NCBI RefSeq assembly: GCF_036607905.1 | Contig: NZ_CP144555.1 | Location: 5,332,001-5,396,000 of the forward strand | DNA: 64,000 nt | Direction of reading: 5' to 3' | DNA from: Streptomyces sp. SCSIO 75703 | GTDB taxonomy: Bacteria; Actinomycetota; Actinomycetes; Streptomycetales; Streptomycetaceae | Shown here: positions 29,206 to 37,555 of the stretch, one piece after another | How positions within the stretch are numbered: the stretch's first letter is position 1 | Layout: the number at the start of each line of letters is the position of its first letter | Translations under genes and position numbers: made by a program | Notes under the pieces: model-generated | The model's database searches: none | Told to the model about the DNA's origin: nothing | What the model saw: the letters and a program-made list of their open reading frames with translations, nothing else

Positions 29206-29652
29206 ATGAGCGAGACGACGGCCGAGAGCGCGGTCAAGCAGGGCGGTCGGCGCGGCGGCGGCGACCCCGGGACCCGGGGCCGGACCACCATCGCCGACGG
29301 AGTGGTGGAGAAGATCACCGGAATGGCCGCACGCGATGTCGATGGCGTGCACGCCATGGGCAGCGGACTGTCGCGGACCTTCGGAGCCGTGCGGGAGAAG
29401 GTCCCCGGCGGCACCAGGTCCGTCACGCGCGGGGTGAAGGCCGAGGTCGGCGAGAAGCAGACCGCCCTCGATCTGGAGATCGTCATCGAATACGGCGTGT
29501 CGATCTCCGATGTCGCGCGCGACGTCCGGGAGAACGTGGTGGCGGCGGTGGAGCGGATGACCGGTCTGGAAGTCGTCGAGGTCAACATCGCGGTCAGCGA
29601 CGTGAAGCTGCCCGACGAGGAGGACGAGGAACCGGAGCCGCGCATCCAGTGA
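29206..29652 (+). CDS. Asp23/Gls24 family envelope stress protein
   Basis: A 148-residue Asp23-domain protein. The core runs TTIADGVVEKITGMAARDVD, TALDLEIVIEYGVSISDVAR and GLEVVEVNIAVSDVKLP; the acidic C-terminus is DEEDEEPEP. In Staphylococcus, Asp23 is tethered to the membrane by AmaP, and this operon encodes candidate anchors. The ATG at 29206 has AAGGGA about 10 nt upstream; an in-frame start at 29170 is less likely. First gene of a five-gene run with overlapping junctions. Confidence 0.9.
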   Translation: MSETTAESAVKQGGRRGGGDPGTRGRTTIADGVVEKITGMAARDVDGVHAMGSGLSRTFGAVREKVPGGTRSVTRGVKAEVGEKQTALDLEIVIEYGVSISDVARDVRENVVAAVERMTGLEVVEVNIAVSDVKLPDEEDEEPEPRIQ

Positions 29653-29681
29653 CCGGTACGCGGACCTGAGGGGAGCACACC

Positions 29682-29867
29682 ATGAGCATGGCCGTGGTCG
29701 GCATGATCGCCGGCATGGCACTGGGGTTCGCCGGGTACTTCGGCGGGTTCGGCGCCTTTCTGCTGGTGGCTGCCCTGGGCGCCGTCGGCTTCGTCGTCGG
29801 GCGGTTCCTGGAGGGGGACATGGAACTCGGCGACTTCTTCCGCAGCCGCGACGACCGGCGCCGGTGA
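29682..29867 (+). CDS. Small DUF2273-like membrane protein of the Asp23 operon
   Basis: A 61-residue protein with a hydrophobic hairpin (GMIAGMALGFAGYFGGFGAF and LLVAALGAVGFVVGRFL) and a charged tail ending RDDRRR. Position between two Asp23-like genes, size and topology match the DUF2273 proteins that accompany Asp23 and AmaP in Gram-positive bacteria. The stop overlaps the next start as GTGA. Confidence 0.75.
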   Translation: MSMAVVGMIAGMALGFAGYFGGFGAFLLVAALGAVGFVVGRFLEGDMELGDFFRSRDDRRR

Positions 29868-30247
29868 CAGGCGTGAGCGACGGGGCGGACGAGCGCGGCG
29901 AGGGTCCGGGCGCCGTGCCGCCGGGCGAGCGCGGCGCCACCCGGATCGCCGACCGGGTGGTCGCCAAGATCGCCGCCCAGGCGGCGCGGGAGGCGGTCGG
30001 GCCCCTGCCGCCCGAAGCGGAGCGCCCCCACGCCACCGTCGTCGTCCACCACGACACCGCCCGCGTCCGCGTCCACCTGGAACTGGACTACCCGAGCGAC
30101 CTCGGCGCCCGCTGCGGCCGGGTCCGCCACCAGGTGGTCCAGCGGGTGAGCGGTTACGTGGGGATGGCGGTGCCTGAGGTCGCCGTCCAGGTGGAGCGGC
30201 TGCACCCCCCGGCGGAGTACGGCGCGGCCCGGCGGAGGACGCGATGA
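29864..30247 (+). CDS. Second Asp23/Gls24-like protein
   Basis: A 127-residue protein with a reduced Asp23 core: GATRIADRVVAKIAAQAARE, ARVRVHLELDYPSDLGARCG, and YVGMAVPEVAVQVERLHP. It starts with GTG overlapping the preceding stop, and its own stop overlaps the next ATG. The preceding paralogue (29206) is longer and closer to the family core, so this one may be a partner subunit. Confidence 0.82.
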   Translation: MTGVSDGADERGEGPGAVPPGERGATRIADRVVAKIAAQAAREAVGPLPPEAERPHATVVVHHDTARVRVHLELDYPSDLGARCGRVRHQVVQRVSGYVGMAVPEVAVQVERLHPPAEYGAARRRTR

Positions 30248-30897
30248 CCGAACGCGACGAGCACGAGCACGAGGGCGCGACCCGCGCGATGCCCGTCCTG
30301 GAGAAGGACGGTGCCGGGCCCGCGCCGCCCCCGCCCCCCGCCGGCGCCGCCGGCCGGTCGGGACGCTTCTGGTCGGCCCGACGGGTCCCCGCCGGCCTCG
30401 TCGCCCTGGTCCTGCTGGGCGCCGCGGGCCTCTTCCTCTACGACATCGCCTCCGTGCGCGCCGGACGGCGGGCGATGGACTGGCGCCGGGAACTGGCCGG
30501 CCAGCTCGCCCACCGGCACCTGGACGACACCTGGGTCCTGGTCGGCGCGGGCGTCGCCGCCGCCCTCGGACTGTGGCTGCTCGCCCTGGCCCTCACCCCG
30601 GGACTGCGGGCGATGCTGCCGATGCGGCGCACCCACCCGGACGTGCGTGCCGCGCTGGACCGGCGGGCCGCCGCGACCGTGCTGCGCGACCGCGCCGTGG
30701 AGGTCCCCGGGGTCCAGTCGGCGCGGGTGCGGATGCGGCGCCGTTCGGCGAAGGTGCGGGCGGTGTCGCACTTCAGGGAGGTGGACGAGGTGCGCGGCGA
30801 TCTGACCGGAGTGCTCGACGAGGCGGCCCGGGGACTCGGACTGGCCCGGACGCCCGCCGTGGCGGTACGGGTGACGCGGCCGGGACGGAAGGGGTGA
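30244..30897 (+). CDS. DUF6286-type membrane protein of the Asp23 operon
   Basis: A 217-residue protein with a Pro-rich N-terminus, two membrane spans (VPAGLVALVLLGAAGLFLYD near 50-70 and VLVGAGVAAALGLWLLALAL near 98-120), and a cytoplasmic C-terminal domain (PGVQSARVRMRRRSAKVRAV) of AmaP-like alpha-beta character. It is probably a second anchor or regulator for the Asp23 proteins. The ATG overlaps the preceding stop as ATGA. Confidence 0.75.
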   Translation: MTERDEHEHEGATRAMPVLEKDGAGPAPPPPPAGAAGRSGRFWSARRVPAGLVALVLLGAAGLFLYDIASVRAGRRAMDWRRELAGQLAHRHLDDTWVLVGAGVAAALGLWLLALALTPGLRAMLPMRRTHPDVRAALDRRAAATVLRDRAVEVPGVQSARVRMRRRSAKVRAVSHFREVDEVRGDLTGVLDEAARGLGLARTPAVAVRVTRPGRKG

Positions 30898-31481
30898 GGG
30901 CGGTGCTCAGAACCGTCAACCGGGTGCTGCTCGCCCTCGTCGGCCTGGTCCTGATCGCCCTCGGCGGCTCCGTGCTCGCCGTCGGGTACGGCGTGTCGCC
31001 GCCGCGCTGGTGGGTCCACCAGGGCCCGCACGACGTGCTGCTCAGCGACGCCGAGCGGACCCGGTGGCGGGACGCGGGCTGGTGGTGGCCGGTGGTCATC
31101 GCCGCCCTCGCCGTCCTGCTGCTGCTCGCCCTGTGGTGGCTGGCGTCGGTGCTGCGCCGCCGCCGGCCGGCTGAGGTCCTGATCGACTCGGGCGACGGCG
31201 AGGGCGCCGTGGTGCGCGGCCGGGCCCTGGAGGACGCCCTGGCCGAGGAGGCCGGCCGCATCGACGGGGTGGAACGGGCCCGCGCCCGCCTCACCGGCCG
31301 CCGGGACGCCCCGCGCACCCGGCTCCGGCTGGTGCTGGCCCCGCACGTGGACCCGGGGACCGCGCTGGACGACCTCACCACCGGCCCGCTGGCCCGCGCC
31401 CGCGGTTCGGCGGGCCTCGACTCCCTCCCGGCGGAGGTGCGCCTCAGAGCCGTCCGGCACGGCGCGGAACGGGTGACCTGA
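30894..31481 (+). CDS. amaP: AmaP-like alkaline-shock membrane anchor protein
   Basis: A 195-residue protein with two membrane helices (RVLLALVGLVLIALGGSVLA near 10-30 and VVIAALAVLLLLALWWLASV near 65-85) enclosing an extracytoplasmic loop, followed by a cytoplasmic domain (IDGVERARARLTGRRDAPRT, LRLVLAPHVDPG). This is the layout of AmaP, which anchors Asp23. The GTG at 30894 overlaps the preceding stop; GTG at 30903 is an alternative. It ends the operon, before a strong hairpin. Confidence 0.78.
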   Translation: MRAVLRTVNRVLLALVGLVLIALGGSVLAVGYGVSPPRWWVHQGPHDVLLSDAERTRWRDAGWWWPVVIAALAVLLLLALWWLASVLRRRRPAEVLIDSGDGEGAVVRGRALEDALAEEAGRIDGVERARARLTGRRDAPRTRLRLVLAPHVDPGTALDDLTTGPLARARGSAGLDSLPAEVRLRAVRHGAERVT

Positions 31482-31512
31482 GCCGTCCCCACCCCCCGCT
31501 CCGGCTGGCTCG

Positions 31513-31549
31513 GCCTCGCCGTGCCGCCCGCCGGGCGGCACGGCGAGGC
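31513..31549. terminator. Bidirectional hairpin terminator between amaP and the convergent SDR gene
   Basis: GCCTCGCCGTGCCGCCC pairs perfectly with GGGCGGCACGGCGAGGC over a 3-nt loop: a 17-bp stem in the 110-nt gap between convergent genes. Confidence 0.85.
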
Positions 31550-31591
31550 GTCTCGTGGCGGGCGGTGGGCTCGTGGTGTCCCGCGGCCCGC

Positions 31592-32347
31592 CTAGAAGCC
31601 GTGGCGCACGCCGCCGTCCACCGGGATCATCACCCCGGTGATGTACGAGGCGGCCGGCGACAGCAGGAACGCCGCCGTACGGCCGAACTCCTCCGGGGCG
31701 CCGTAGCGGCGCAGCGGGACGCGGGACTCGGCCGCCGCCCTGGTCGCCTCCGGATCGGCGGACAGGGCGTCCAGCTCGCGCACCCGGTCGGTGTCGATGC
31801 GGCCCGGGAGCACGCCGACGACCCGGATGCCGCGCGGGCCCAGCTCGTCGGCGAGGGACTTGGCGAAGCCCGCGAGGCCCGGCCTGAGCCCGTTGGAGAT
31901 GGTCAGGCCCGCGATGGGCTCGTACACCGACCCGGAGAGCACGAAGCCGATCACGCCGCCCTCCGCCAGCTCGCCCGCCGCCGTGCGGGCCAGCCGCACC
32001 GCGCCGAGGAACACCGACTCGAACGCCGCCTGCCACTGCGCGTCCGTGGAGTCGGCGACGAAGCCGGGCGGCGGCCCGCCCACGCTGATCAGCACGCCGT
32101 CGAAACGCCCGAAGCGCTCCCGGGCGGTCCCGATCAGCCGTTCGGCGGTGGCCGGGTCAGCGTTGTCGGCGGCCACGCCCACGGCCCCCGGGCCCAGGGC
32201 GGACGCCGCCCGCGCGACACTCTCCTCGTCCCGTCCCGTCACGACCACCTTCGCCCCGTCGGCGACCAGTTCGCGCGCGGCGGCGTGGCCCAGGCCGCGG
32301 GTGGCTCCCGTGACGACGTACACCCGGTCCTTCAGTCCAAGATCCAT
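31592..32347 (-). CDS. SDR-family protein lacking the usual Tyr-Lys catalytic pair
   Basis: A 251-residue short-chain dehydrogenase fold with an intact cofactor site (VVTGATRGLGHAAARELV) and ISVGGPPPG in place of the usual NNAG. Aligning TISNGLRPGLAGFAKSLADE with the YxxxK block of ordinary SDRs puts Ser at the Tyr position and Arg at the Lys position; the C-terminal PEEFGRTAAFLLSPAASYIT is normal. So it may bind NAD(P) without classical oxidoreductase activity, or belong to a divergent SDR subgroup. Convergent with amaP; no linked pathway. Confidence 0.83.
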   Translation of the reverse strand: MDLGLKDRVYVVTGATRGLGHAAARELVADGAKVVVTGRDEESVARAASALGPGAVGVAADNADPATAERLIGTARERFGRFDGVLISVGGPPPGFVADSTDAQWQAAFESVFLGAVRLARTAAGELAEGGVIGFVLSGSVYEPIAGLTISNGLRPGLAGFAKSLADELGPRGIRVVGVLPGRIDTDRVRELDALSADPEATRAAAESRVPLRRYGAPEEFGRTAAFLLSPAASYITGVMIPVDGGVRHGF

Positions 32348-32452
32348 GGCCCCATCCTGCCCCCTCGCGCCACGCCGGGGCGAGGGCGCGTACGGGGACG
32401 GGCGGGAGCGGTACGGGAGACCGCGGGCCGCGTGGTGGCCGCGGCGGCGGGG

Positions 32453-33253
32453 TCAGACCCCGGCGGTCTCCGGCTCCGCGTCCGCGCCGGACGTCTCGCG
32501 GGCGGCGGTCGCGCGGTCCCGGACCTCGCGCCGGACCAGCACGAACCAGCCGACCGGTACGCCCGCGCAGAACAGCCACCACTGGATCGCGTACGCCATG
32601 TGGGGGCCGATGTCACCGTGGTTCGGGGCGCCGATCTGCTGCGGCGTGCTGCCCTCGGGCTCGGGCGAGGTGAGTTCGACGTACCCGCCGAGGACCTCCC
32701 GGCCGAGGCGCTGGGCCTCCTGGGCGCTGTTGATCAGCATGACCTGGCGGTCCGGCAGCCGGTCGACGTTCTTGATGCCGCTGGACGCGGTGGTCTCGTC
32801 CGGCATCAGCCGGCCGGTGACGGTGATCTCGCCCTCCGGCGGTGCCGGGACCTCGGGGAACGCGAACTGGCTCGGGCCGTCCGCAGGGACCCAGCCCCGG
32901 TTGACGACGAGCACCTTGCCGTCGTCCAGCACGAAGGGGGTGAGGACGTGGTAGCCGATCTTGTCGCTCGCGTTGGTGCGGCGCCGCACGACCACCTCGT
33001 CGGCCGGGTCGAAGCGGCCCGTCGCCGTCACACGGCGGTAGCGGTGCTCGGCCGGGATCTTCGCTCCCGGCGAGGTCAGCGACTCCGCCGGGACGGGCTC
33101 CGCCGCCAGGGACCGCGCGATCGCCTCGTTCAGCGTGACCTTGCGCTCGTGGCGGTGCAGCTGCCAGAAGCCCAGCTCGATCATCGTCGGGATGAGCGCG
33201 AGCGCCACGAGGGTGAGGATCACCCACTGGCGGGACAACAGGAAGCGGTACAC
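32453..33253 (-). CDS. SURF1-family cytochrome oxidase assembly protein
   Basis: A 266-residue membrane protein with a helix at each end (WVILTLVALALIPTMIELGF near 10-30; AYAIQWWLFCAGVPVGWFVL near 220-240) and a periplasmic domain between. SURF1 marks are FWQLHRHERK just after helix 1, KVLVVNRGWVPAD, and HMAYAIQWW at the start of helix 2. SURF1 helps assemble the heme a3/CuB centre of aa3-type oxidase. The start is GTG at 33253; longer frames upstream are not supported. Confidence 0.92.
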   Translation of the reverse strand: MYRFLLSRQWVILTLVALALIPTMIELGFWQLHRHERKVTLNEAIARSLAAEPVPAESLTSPGAKIPAEHRYRRVTATGRFDPADEVVVRRRTNASDKIGYHVLTPFVLDDGKVLVVNRGWVPADGPSQFAFPEVPAPPEGEITVTGRLMPDETTASSGIKNVDRLPDRQVMLINSAQEAQRLGREVLGGYVELTSPEPEGSTPQQIGAPNHGDIGPHMAYAIQWWLFCAGVPVGWFVLVRREVRDRATAARETSGADAEPETAGV

Positions 33254-33339
33254 GCCACGAACGGTACAACGCGGGCGTCCGGCTCCCGCGCGGAGGGTCC
33301 GGCGGGGCGGCGGCCGGCCCCGCCGGACCTCCGCACCGG

Positions 33340-33573
33340 TCACACCCTGTCGACGATGCCCACCCTCCCCTCGGCGCGGGCGCAGTGGGCGCCGCAGTAG
33401 AAGTGGCCGTCGGCCTCGACGCCCTGCCCGATGATCTGCACCCGGCAGTGCTCGCAGACCGGGGCCATCCGGTGGATCGCGCACGAGAAGCAGTCGAAGA
33501 CGTGCACCGCTCCCTGGGCGTGGACCTCGAAGGTCATTCCGTAGGTGTTTCCGCAGACCTCACATGTCGCCAT
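33340..33573 (-). CDS. Small Cys-rich zinc-binding protein with four Cys pairs
   Basis: A 77-residue protein with eight cysteines in pairs: CEVC, CFSC, CEHC and CGAHC, plus several His residues. The spacing suggests two treble-clef or zinc-ribbon-like knuckles, reminiscent of prokaryotic metallothionein/LIM-like proteins. It lies 86 nt from the surf1 start on the same strand but with its own ATG at 33573. Function unknown; a zinc or copper sensor or chaperone is only a guess. Confidence 0.78.
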   Translation of the reverse strand: MATCEVCGNTYGMTFEVHAQGAVHVFDCFSCAIHRMAPVCEHCRVQIIGQGVEADGHFYCGAHCARAEGRVGIVDRV

Positions 33574-33651
33574 GCGTCACAGGGTGGGCCGTGGCCCCGG
33601 CGCGGGCGAGCGGGCGCGGGGCGGGTCGCCCGGAATCACCCGTCCGTACGG

Positions 33652-34629
33652 CTACCCGTCGGCCGGCTCGACGTCGGCCAGCAACTGCCCGAAGGCCGCC
33701 TCGTCCACCACCGGGGTCCCGAACTGCCGCGCCTTGACCGTCTTGGACGTGCCCGAGCCGGGGTCGTTGGTGACGAGGAGGCTGGTCAGCCGGGAGAGGC
33801 TGGTGGCGATGTGCAGCCCGGCGTCCACCGCCCGGTCCTCCAGCAGCTCCCGCTCGACGGAGGTGTCACCCGAAAAGGCCACCCGCATCCCCTGCTTGAG
33901 GCGTTTGCCCGGTTCGTACCGGCCGGGGTTGGGGTACGGGCAGGCCGGCCGCTTGCGCGAGGGGCGCCAGCCGTGCTGCGCGTAGCCGCCCTGCCGGCCG
34001 ATGCGCGGGGAGGGCCGGTCCGTCCACTCCGTCAGCGGCCGGCACTCGTGCAGCGGCAGCCGTACGCCGCCCGCCGCCGCGGCCAGCAGGCTCGGCCGGA
34101 ACGCCTCCGCCAGGACCCGGGCGTCGTCGAGGGCGTGGTGCGCGTGCCGCTGGACGACGCCGAAGTGCGCGGCCAGCGACTCCAGCTTGTGGTTGGGCAG
34201 CGGCAGGCCCAGCTCCTTGGAGAGCGCGATGGTGCACAGCCGCTGGCGGACCGGCGGCTCGCTGCGGGCGCGGGCGTACTCCCGGGCGATCATCTGCCAG
34301 TCGAAGACGGCGTTGTGCGCGACCAGGACCCGTCCGTCGAGCCGCTCCGCGAACTCCCGGGCCACGTCCCCGAAGAGCGGGGCGCCGCCCAGCACGTCGC
34401 TGGTGAGCCCGTGTATCCACACCGGGCCGGGATCGCGCTCGGGGTTGACCAGCGTGTACCAGTGGTCCTCGACCTCTCCGCGGGCGTCCAGCCGGTAGAC
34501 GGCGGCCGAGATGATGCGGTCGTCGCGGGCCAGTCCGGTGGTCTCCACGTCGACGACCGCGTACCCCTGCGGATACGCGGCCGGCCACGGGGTGGCCGAG
34601 GGCGCTGCGGTCGTACGGTCTTCGAGCAT
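33652..34629 (-). CDS. DnaQ-like 3'-5' exonuclease with C-terminal BRCT domain
   Basis: A 325-residue protein. Residues 20-180 are a DEDDh exonuclease: DVETTGL supplies the first Asp/Glu, AHNAVFDWQMI the second Asp, HHALDDARVLAEAF the His and last Asp. After a linker rich in Arg/Pro, residues about 245-325 form a BRCT-like domain (GMRVAFSGDTSVERELLEDR, TSLLVTNDPGSGTSKTVKAR). This resembles actinobacterial proofreading/repair nucleases related to the PolIII epsilon subunit. ATG at 34629 is used; a GTG two codons earlier is possible. The 227-nt gap to copD shows no gene. Confidence 0.88.
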   Translation of the reverse strand: MLEDRTTAAPSATPWPAAYPQGYAVVDVETTGLARDDRIISAAVYRLDARGEVEDHWYTLVNPERDPGPVWIHGLTSDVLGGAPLFGDVAREFAERLDGRVLVAHNAVFDWQMIAREYARARSEPPVRQRLCTIALSKELGLPLPNHKLESLAAHFGVVQRHAHHALDDARVLAEAFRPSLLAAAAGGVRLPLHECRPLTEWTDRPSPRIGRQGGYAQHGWRPSRKRPACPYPNPGRYEPGKRLKQGMRVAFSGDTSVERELLEDRAVDAGLHIATSLSRLTSLLVTNDPGSGTSKTVKARQFGTPVVDEAAFGQLLADVEPADG

Positions 34630-34856
34630 GGTCACTGAGGATACGGGCCGTCTCCGACAGGCCGGCCCCGCAGGTCCCCTCCGGCGACCGCCCGTCGCGG
34701 CGCCCCGTCAGCTCCCTCCCCGGGCAGGGGCGTTGCGGTCCGGCAGGTCCCCCGGCCCGGGCGCGGGCGGGGGGCGGCGGGTGTGCGCGGGCCCGGCGGG
34801 CGCCCTCCGGGAGGGGGCGTCAGGCGGGGGGCCCGGTCTGCCGGAGCGCGGCGGCG

Positions 34857-35870
34857 TCACCACCGGATCGGCAGCGGAAGCGCCGTCAGGAGCCCGGAGA
34901 CGGCCACCACCAGGCCCAGCAGCACGACCTCGGCGCGGGCGGGGGAGGAGGCGGTCAGCGGGTCCTCGGCGCGGGCCAGCCGGACCCGGGCCCACAGGGC
35001 GAGCGCGGCGACGGCCACCATCAGCAGCACCTTGGCGAGCAGCACGCGCCCGTAGGCCGTCTCCGTCAACTGGTCCAGGATCGTGCCGGCCGGCATCCGG
35101 CGCAGCGAACTGCACACGCCCGTCGCCGTGACACCGGCGAGCAGTACGGCCGCCACGCGCGCGTAGCGGCCCAGCAGCGCGGCGCCGGCCGGCGCGTCGC
35201 GCCAGCGGCGCATGGTCCGCAGCGCGTGGACCAGTCCGCCGGCCCACAGCGAGGCGCAGACGAGGTGGACCACGGTCAGGCCGGAGCCGAGCAGCGGACT
35301 CTGCTCGGAGGCGGGGTGCGCGCGCAGCGCCTCGGCGACCACCACGACGGCCAGCGGCCAGACCTGGGTGCGGGGCCGGGCGGACAGGGCGCAGAGCCCG
35401 GCCGCGAGGAAGGCGTTGACCTCCAGCAGCGCGAGCCGGCCGTCGCGGGAGGCGTAGAGGCCGCCCACGTCGATCTCGGCGAAGCCGCCGGGCACCAGGT
35501 TGCCGGTGGCGACGACGGAGGCGAGGCCCAGCGCGGCGACGAGGCCGGCCGCCGCCGCGGGGACGGACCAGCTCCGGGGCCGGTCCGGGGGAGCGCCGGG
35601 CAGGGCGCGGGCCATGCGGTCGAGGAAGAGTTCGCCGGCGGGTACGGCCAGCGCGGCGAAGAGCACCGTCCGCAGCAGGGCTATGCCCCCGGTGCCGGGG
35701 GCGCCGGCCTCGCCGGTGCCGCTCAGCGCGGTGGCCGGGCCGAGCGCGGGTATGAGCGCGCCGAGGGCGACGAGGACGAGGAGCGCGACGGCCCGGCCGG
35801 TGCCGGGGGAGGAGGGCCGGGCGTGGCGGCCGGAGCGGGCCGACGGCGACGAGGGTCTTGTCAAGGTCAC
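34857..35870 (-). CDS. CopD-family membrane protein (copper resistance/uptake)
   Basis: A 337-residue integral membrane protein with about eight spans. The C-terminal half shows the CopD domain: TVVHLVCASLWAGGLVHALR, RYARVAAVLLAGVTATGVCS, and YGRVLLAKVLLMVAVAALAL. CopD proteins move copper across the membrane. No copC or YcnJ-type partner is adjacent. The GTG at 35870 is used; the frame-shifted tail of the CoA-transferase upstream happens to end in a GTGA overlap with it. Confidence 0.82.
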   Translation of the reverse strand: MTLTRPSSPSARSGRHARPSSPGTGRAVALLVLVALGALIPALGPATALSGTGEAGAPGTGGIALLRTVLFAALAVPAGELFLDRMARALPGAPPDRPRSWSVPAAAAGLVAALGLASVVATGNLVPGGFAEIDVGGLYASRDGRLALLEVNAFLAAGLCALSARPRTQVWPLAVVVVAEALRAHPASEQSPLLGSGLTVVHLVCASLWAGGLVHALRTMRRWRDAPAGAALLGRYARVAAVLLAGVTATGVCSSLRRMPAGTILDQLTETAYGRVLLAKVLLMVAVAALALWARVRLARAEDPLTASSPARAEVVLLGLVVAVSGLLTALPLPIRW

Positions 35871-36107
35871 CCCGAGATCTTCACCAGCTCTCCCAGAACC
35901 GGGCAAGCCCAGGAAAACACGGGGCCGTCCGGCGTTCCGACGACGGGGGCGGTTTCCGGCCGCCGCCGCTCCTCGTCTCCCGCCCCTCGCCCGGCCCGTG
36001 AGCCCCACCACCCCCGGCGGCCCGGCCCCGTCCCCGCCCTCCTCGGCGACCCGCGCCGCCCGTGTCCGCCGCGACGACCACCGCGCCGCGTCCGCCCCGA
36101 CCACCCG

Positions 36108-37498
36108 CTACGACCACCGCGCCCGGTCCGCCCCCGCCGGTCCCGGCGGCGCCGCCCAGTCGGCCGGGCCGCCCGCGAAGGAGACCGCGGGCAGGGCGTA
36201 CCGCAGCCGTCCGAGGGGGCTGTCCCGCTCCGCGAGCCACGGCTCCGGCCCGGTGTACGCGCCGCCCCGCACCGGCGCACGCCTCCGTCCTCGGCACGGG
36301 GACCGTCGGCCGGGACCCCGTCCAGCAGCCAGGCCGCCGTCCGTGCCAGCGACACGCGCACCGTCCGGCTCCCGCCCTCGCGGAGCCGCTCGGTCAGCGC
36401 CCGCAGCACCCCCGCCGCCAGCAGGTAGCCCGAGCCGTGGTCCAGGGCCTGCGCCGGCAGCGCCCCCGGCCGCCCGGCACCGCCCTCGACGTGCGCGATG
36501 CCGGTGGCCACCTGCACCAGGCTGTCGAAACCGCGCCGGCCGGCCCACGGCCCCGTCGGCCCCCAGGCCGTCAGCCGCGCCACGACCAGACCGGGCCGGC
36601 GCTCCGCCAGCGCCCGGGGCGAGAGCCCGAACCGGTCGAGGGCGCCGGGCCGGTACCCGGTGACGACCACGTCCGCCGTGGCGAGCAGTTCCTCGAAGAC
36701 GTTCCGGCCCGCGCCGAGGTCCAGGGCCGCCGACCGCTTCCCGAAGCCGGTCTCGGCGTGCAGGTCGGGCAGTTCCGGCAGGCCGGGCGGCTCCAGGCGC
36801 AGCACGTCCGCGCCGAGCAGGGCGAGGGCGCGGGTGGCGACCGGTCCGGCGAGGACCCGGGTGAGGTCCAGGACGCGTACCCCGGCGGCCGGCAGCGCCG
36901 GGGACGGGCCGAGGGGGAGGGCGGGCGCGGGGGCCGCGTCCAGCGTGCCGCGCTCCACCAGCGGCAGGCGGGCCACCGCCGCGCCCTGCGCGGACGCCGC
37001 CCACCGGGCCGGGGTGCGCAGGGCCACCGCGAGTCCGCCGGCCGCGGACACGGTCTCCTCCACGTCGAGCGCGGACCGCCGGGCGAGCGCGGCGGCCACC
37101 GCGTCCGGGTCCGCCGGCACGTCCAGCGCGCGCAGCAACCGCTCGCGGTGGTGGGGGTAGTTGGCGTGGGTGCGCAGCCGGCCGTCCGCCGTGCGCCACA
37201 GCCGGGACAGCGGCGCGAAGGCCACCGGTTCCCGGCCGGCGACGCGCAGCAGCCGTTCGCCGGTGAAGGCGGCGGCGACGGCCCCGTCGTCGACCCGCAC
37301 CGCCGGTACCGGTCCCGAGCCGGCCCGTGCCGCCGCCAGTTCGGCGGCGGCCAGCGCGCAGGCGGCGACGCAGGCCCGCGCCGCTTCGCGCACCGGAAGC
37401 CGGGCGTCGAGCGCACCGGGGCGCTCGACGGCCGACACGCGGGACGTCAGGGCCGGGTCGCCGCCCAGGGCGGACCACACGTACGCGATGTCTCCCAT
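36108..37498 (-). pseudogene. CaiB/BaiF family CoA-transferase with a frameshift near its 3' end
   Basis: From the ATG at 37498 the frame encodes 408 residues of a CaiB/BaiF CoA-transferase (VRVLDLTRVLAGPVATRALA, FGKRSAALDLG, TGYRPGALDRFG, GFDSLVQVATGIAHVEGG). Near 36273 coding switches frame: the expected tail (GGAYTGPEPWLAERDSPLGR and RYALPAVSFAGGPADWA) continues from 36272 to a stop at 36108. Without correction the first frame runs on as Arg-rich nonsense to 35867. One missing base (or two extra) restores a 463-residue protein, a normal family length. Either a real recent mutation or a sequencing error in a GC run. Confidence 0.85.
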
Positions 37499-37509
37499 GG
37501 CAGAAGCAT

Positions 37510-37548
37510 GCGGGCCGGGCCGGCCGGCGGGCGACCGGCCCGGCCCGC
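37510..37548 (-). terminator. Hairpin terminator of the first subtilisin gene
   Basis: GCGGGCCGGGCCGG pairs perfectly with CCGGCCCGGCCCGC (14 bp, 11-nt loop), 8 nt past the stop at 37556. Confidence 0.8.
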
Positions 37549-37555
37549 GGGGGCG

